A stretch of 64,000 bases of DNA from Nostoc linckia FACHB-104 (GTDB lineage: Bacteria > Cyanobacteriota > Cyanobacteriia > Cyanobacteriales > Nostocaceae): positions 1 through 64,000 of the forward strand of contig NZ_JACJQJ010000010.1 in assembly GCF_014696615.1 (NCBI RefSeq), in the 5' to 3' direction. The notes below the pieces were generated by a model. The model saw only the letters and a program-made list of their open reading frames with translations, was not told the origin of the DNA and did no database searches. A program made the position numbers and the translations under genes. Below are positions 63,522 to 64,000 of the stretch, one piece after another. How positions within the stretch are numbered: the first letter of the stretch is position 1; every line of letters begins with the position of its first letter.

Positions 63522-63620
63522 ATGTCTAAAGAAAAAAAAGGTAATAGAGAAGTCAAAAAACAGAAAAAAGATCCTCAGAAAAAAAAGGAGAAAAAAGATC
63601 CAAATAGATATGATGGATAA
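63522..63620 (+). CDS. Small Lys-rich protein, 32 aa
   Basis: Begins MSKEKKGNREVKKQKKDP and ends KKDPNRYDG; about 45% Lys/Arg. A strong ribosome-binding site (AGAAGGGAGATTCATA) sits 8 nt before the ATG. It follows the phycobiliprotein gene by 93 bp on the same strand, so may be co-transcribed. The KGNREVKK start resembles small basic proteins seen in many bacteria (from memory). Probably binds nucleic acid or acts as an assembly peptide; function unknown. Confidence 0.72.
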   Translation: MSKEKKGNREVKKQKKDPQKKKEKKDPNRYDG

Positions 63621-64000
63621 GCTTGGTGCAGCTGCAGGGAAGTCAAAATTGCAAAAGCCTATATTCATAAGCTTCTAAGACATTTCCATCTAGTTTAGGA
63701 CTTACGCAAAAGTCACGGAATTACGTCATTACAAGCGTAGCGACGTAATCGCCTAAAATTATGGGATTGCTTCCCTACACTACGTTCCGGTCGCAATGAC
63801 AAATTTTGCTTGCGTAAGTCCTGTAGTTATTATTACCGTATGGCACTAATAACTAGAGAAGCAGAGGGAGAGAAAGAATTTGCTCAATATCTTCCCCCTT
63901 GCTGATTGAATAATTTAATTTCTGGAAGTCCCTAATACAATTTAAATCAGTAAAAAAGTACGTTTTTTCTGTTTACCCATTATTTAGGTATTAATAAGTA
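63621..64000. other. Right-edge non-coding region
   Basis: Contains the third AGGACTTACGCAA element; the remainder to the window end shows no gene. Confidence 0.6.
63697..63822. mobile_element. MITE-like element AGGACTTACGCAA, copy C
   Basis: 126 bp from AGGACTTACGCAA (63697) to TTGCGTAAGTCCT (ending 63822; preceded by TTTTGC). The interior differs from copies A and B: it carries an ATTACGTC...GACGTAAT hairpin and a half of the TGTCATTGCGA element (TCGCAATGACA at 63791-63801). No coding capacity. Confidence 0.75.

Overview
The window comes from the chromosome of a filamentous, heterocyst-forming, hormogonium-capable cyanobacterium (Nostocales type). The evidence is: many HIP1 octamers (GCGATCGC); abundant 7-bp short tandem repeats (STRRs); a PatB/CnfR regulator beside a nif-type ferredoxin III and a coxBAC operon; an allophycocyanin-alpha-like phycobiliprotein; a sodium/bicarbonate SbtA-SbtB pair; a cyanobacterial SecA; and a hormogonium-polysaccharide-type acetyltransferase. 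No rRNA, tRNA, CRISPR array or intact transposon was found.

Layout. 0-8.5 kb: a MarR/HlyD efflux pair, a GT39 glycosyltransferase, a methyltransferase, an LLM flavin oxidoreductase operon and small unknown genes. 9.6-10.6 kb: cysK. 10.9-14.5 kb: an AT-rich island without HIP1 sites. It holds a Pepco-type small protein, an ISL3 transposase scrap and a 920-aa protein that joins a caspase, an HTH and two CHAT peptidase domains, each with an intact His/Cys dyad. This is the most unusual system in the window. 15-24.5 kb: a nitrogen-fixation/heterocyst respiration block of ArsC-like nitrogenase-associated protein, cysteine-dioxygenase-like cupin, TPR-like protein, ctaE-ctaD-ctaC, fdxB and, divergently, patB. 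25-27.2 kb: a type II restriction-modification pair (HTH-fused C5 methyltransferase and SinI/AvaII-like endonuclease), also without HIP1. By eye I found no GGWCC site in the whole window, which fits the predicted specificity.

27.4-33.5 kb: cobU, hypothetical genes, two GT2 glycosyltransferases, a WcaF/HpsU-type acetyltransferase and a 2-hydroxyacid dehydrogenase. 33.8-46.4 kb: two giant hybrid histidine kinases (1411 and 1434 aa), a SprT-like metalloprotein and a class A beta-lactamase-like protein. 46.4-49 kb: an LMW-phosphatase-like protein and a tightly packed sbtA-sbtB-beta-carbonic anhydrase operon whose anhydrase carries a Tat-like signal. 49-58 kb: a Uma2 nuclease, secA, an antitoxin with a RelE toxin gene broken by one stop codon, a diheme cytochrome c and a secreted TPR-CHAT protein. 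58-64 kb: an isochorismatase-like hydrolase coupled to a histidine kinase, rlmN, a fasciclin protein, an orphan ApcA-like protein and a 32-aa Lys-rich peptide.

Repeats pervade the window. There are several 7-bp STRR families, a GACGCGATTAATCGCGTC palindrome (five sites), three MITE-like elements with AGGACTTACGCAA ends, a TCGGTTAAGGGG element (four sites), a 70-bp GC-rich element (two sites) and a 21-bp tandem array. Several STRRs have entered genes and now supply start codons, stop codons or inter-domain linkers. All functional calls rest on motifs recognised in the sequence; no database search was run.
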